A stretch of DNA of 64,000 nt, taken from the NCBI RefSeq assembly GCF_000768675.1, contig NZ_AVPI01000067.1, positions 62,001 to 126,000 on the forward strand, read 5' to 3'. Each line of letters begins with the position of its first letter. Positions within the stretch are counted from its first letter, which is position 1. The DNA is from Knoellia flava TL1 (GTDB lineage: Bacteria; Actinomycetota; Actinomycetes; Actinomycetales; Dermatophilaceae). Shown in pieces: positions 62,875-64,000 of this stretch. Made by a program: the position numbers and the translations under genes. The notes beneath the pieces are model-generated. The model worked only from the letters and a program-made list of their open reading frames with translations. It did no database searches and was not told the DNA's origin.

Positions 62875-62949
62875 CCGACTTCTTGCGCACGAGCGACACC
62901 GGAGGCCCCGGAACGGGCCCGTTCGTGTCGCTCCTGCGCAAGAAGTCGG
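62875..62949. repeat. Long inverted repeat between dnaJ and rsmE
   Basis: A 25-bp arm (62875-62899, core ACTTCTTGCGCA) pairs with 62925-62949 with one mismatch. The 25-base loop contains a smaller G+C-rich hairpin. It starts 3 bases after the dnaJ stop. A role in terminating or attenuating transcription into rsmE is plausible. Confidence 0.8.
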
Positions 62950-63001
62950 CACGTGGGGCGGTCGGGACGGACGGTCGGCGCGGACGACGGGGGAGTGGGC
63001 G

Positions 63002-63745
63002 ATGAGCCTGGCGCTCTACCTCGTGCCCGCCGGCACGCTCGACGCCACCGCAGCCGGTGACCTCGTCGTCCTCGACGGGGCGGAGGGTCGCCATGCCGCC
63101 ACGGTCCGCCGCACCCGGACCGGCGAGCAGCTCCGCATCGCCGACGGCGCCGGCCGCGTCGTCACGGGCACCGTCGAGTCCGTCGACCGTGCCGAGCTCA
63201 CGCTTCGGGTCGACGACGTCGCGACCGCACCCGAGCCCTCGCCGAGGTTCGTCCTCGTCCAGGCCCTCGCCAAGGGGGACCGCGACGACCAGGCCATCGA
63301 GGCCGCGACCGAGCTCGGCGTCGACGAGGTCGTCCCGTGGCAGGCCGGACGCAGCATCGTGCAGTGGCGTGGCGATCGTGGCGAGAAGGCGTGGCGCAAG
63401 TGGGACGCGGTCCTCGTCGGCGCGACGAAGCAGTCACGCCGTCCCCGCCGCCCGGTCCTCGCACCCGTCGTCACCACCGCGGGTCTGGCGGCTCGCATCG
63501 GGACCGGTGCGACGGCATACGTCCTGCACGAGGACGCAGACGTGCCCCTCGCCGCGCAGGAGCTCCCCGACGACGGCGACGTCCTCCTCGTCGTCGGCCC
63601 CGAGGGCGGGATCGCTCCGGAGGAGCTCGAGGCCCTGCGTTCGGCCGGCGCCCACGTCGTCCGGCTCGGCGACACGGTGCTGCGCTCGTCGAGCGCCGGC
63701 CCGGCTGCGCTCGCCGTCCTCAGTGCTGCCACGCGCTGGCGCTGA
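63002..63745 (+). CDS. rsmE: 16S rRNA (uracil-1498-N3)-methyltransferase
   Basis: This SPOUT-class methyltransferase of 247 residues modifies U1498 in the 30S decoding region. A PUA-like N-terminus (RHAATVRRTRTGEQLRIADG) is followed by the knotted SAM domain: QALAKGDRDDQAIEAATELGVDEVVPW, VVGPEGGIAPEEL and VLRSSSAGPAALAVL. dnaJ-rsmE order is conserved. The stop TGA is immediately adjacent to the stop of the convergent gene, the two sharing the palindrome TGATCA. Confidence 0.95.
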   Translation: MSLALYLVPAGTLDATAAGDLVVLDGAEGRHAATVRRTRTGEQLRIADGAGRVVTGTVESVDRAELTLRVDDVATAPEPSPRFVLVQALAKGDRDDQAIEAATELGVDEVVPWQAGRSIVQWRGDRGEKAWRKWDAVLVGATKQSRRPRRPVLAPVVTTAGLAARIGTGATAYVLHEDADVPLAAQELPDDGDVLLVVGPEGGIAPEELEALRSAGAHVVRLGDTVLRSSSAGPAALAVLSAATRWR

Positions 63746-64000
63746 TCACCGCACCGTGAACGTCACGGTCCGCTCGGCGAAGACCGACCCGTCCTTCGCG
63801 GACGTCGTGAACGCGCGGAAGGTGTAGCTGCCGGCGTCGAGCCGCCCGAGGTCCACCGAGAACGAGCCTCGTGACGGCGCTCCGATCGAGGCCGTCGTGA
63901 ACCCGTCCTTGACGACCGTCGACCCGCGCCGGAGGTCCCACTTGAGGGCGGCCTCGAACGCGACGGCCTGCCCGCGGACGACGACCGGCTGCGTGACACG
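63746..64000 (-). CDS. Gmad2-type immunoglobulin-like domain protein, C-terminal part
   Basis: Only the last 84 residues are in the window; the gene enters from the right edge with codons in phase at base 64000. The sequence reads VTQPVVVRGQAVAFEAALKW, then GFTTASIGAPSRGSFSVDLG, AGSYTFRAFTTSAKDGS and a final beta strand TVTFTV. This matches the Gmad2 (immunoglobulin-like, spore germination/secreted) domain. The domain is normally on secreted or lipid-anchored proteins. No methionine lies in this part, so it is easily missed. It is convergent with rsmE with no spacer. Confidence 0.8.
   Translation of the reverse strand, partial: RVTQPVVVRGQAVAFEAALKWDLRRGSTVVKDGFTTASIGAPSRGSFSVDLGRLDAGSYTFRAFTTSAKDGSVFAERTVTFTVR

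Noticed and set aside
3386-63520. The octamer as an FtsK-orienting (KOPS) or Chi-type sequence
   Set aside because: Such signals are strand-biased along a replichore, whereas here the two orientations are equal (23 and 23) in the window.
1-64000. tRNA, rRNA, CRISPR arrays, prophage or insertion sequences
   Set aside because: No cloverleaf with conserved arms, no regularly spaced repeats with unique spacers, and no integrase or transposase was seen. The palindromes found lack a nearby transposase.

Overview
The window is chromosomal DNA from a high-G+C Gram-positive bacterium (Actinobacteria). The base composition, the many GTG starts, and actinobacterial families (DUF3046, DUF3097, DUF3516, ClgR, MT0933-like antitoxin, Gmad2 domain) show this. 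The family mix and gene order look most like Intrasporangiaceae, but that is inference from memory. There is no rRNA, no recognisable tRNA, no CRISPR array, no phage and no IS element. The left edge cuts dapA and the right edge cuts a secreted Gmad2-type protein.

Layout. 1-5.4 kb: dapA, RNase J, ftsK. 5.4-9.4 kb: a MauE/thioredoxin membrane fusion, a pore-loop membrane protein, an M19 dipeptidase and a secreted Tat-like protein. 9.6-12.6 kb: rimO-pgsA-cinA-clgR, overlapping or tightly spaced. 12.6-23.7 kb: GrpB-like protein, Fpg/Nei glycosylase, Lhr helicase, MFS transporter with its ArsR-type regulator, DUF3046, nitronate monooxygenase, RNase HI fusion and GNAT. 23.7-25.7 kb: recA-recX behind a perfect SOS box. 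25.7-37.3 kb: YceI, a decayed homocysteine methyltransferase, miaB, an antitoxin-like peptide, def-miaA-dapF, ggt, a methyltransferase, hflX and a tandem GNAT. 37.3-48.6 kb: a more variable stretch with an ABM monooxygenase, a small membrane protein, DUF3516 helicase, GH63-type glucosidase, DinG-like helicase and a DUF2510-HIRAN protein. 48.7-63.7 kb: the translation/chaperone block holA-rpsT-lepA-hemW-hrcA-dnaJ-rsmE, interrupted by small accessory genes.

Themes. RNA maturation and translation dominate (RNase J, RimO, MiaB, MiaA, Def, HflX, LepA, S20, RsmE). DNA repair and helicases come next (RecA, RecX, Nei, Lhr, DUF3516, DinG, HolA). dapA and dapF both serve diaminopimelate and lysine synthesis.

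Three DNA-level patterns cut across the genes. (1) The octamer CGGCATAC / GTATGCCG occurs 46 times, 23 in each orientation, in genes and between them, against about 2 expected from composition. (2) At least 17 start codons sit 6-7 nt after a TANNNT -10 hexamer, so leaderless transcription appears common; this also helps choose starts. (3) Several gene borders carry unusually long inverted repeats, a REP-like palindrome family, and a structured repeat duplicated at a 200-bp spacing upstream of hemW. The octamer is the best candidate for something undescribed.
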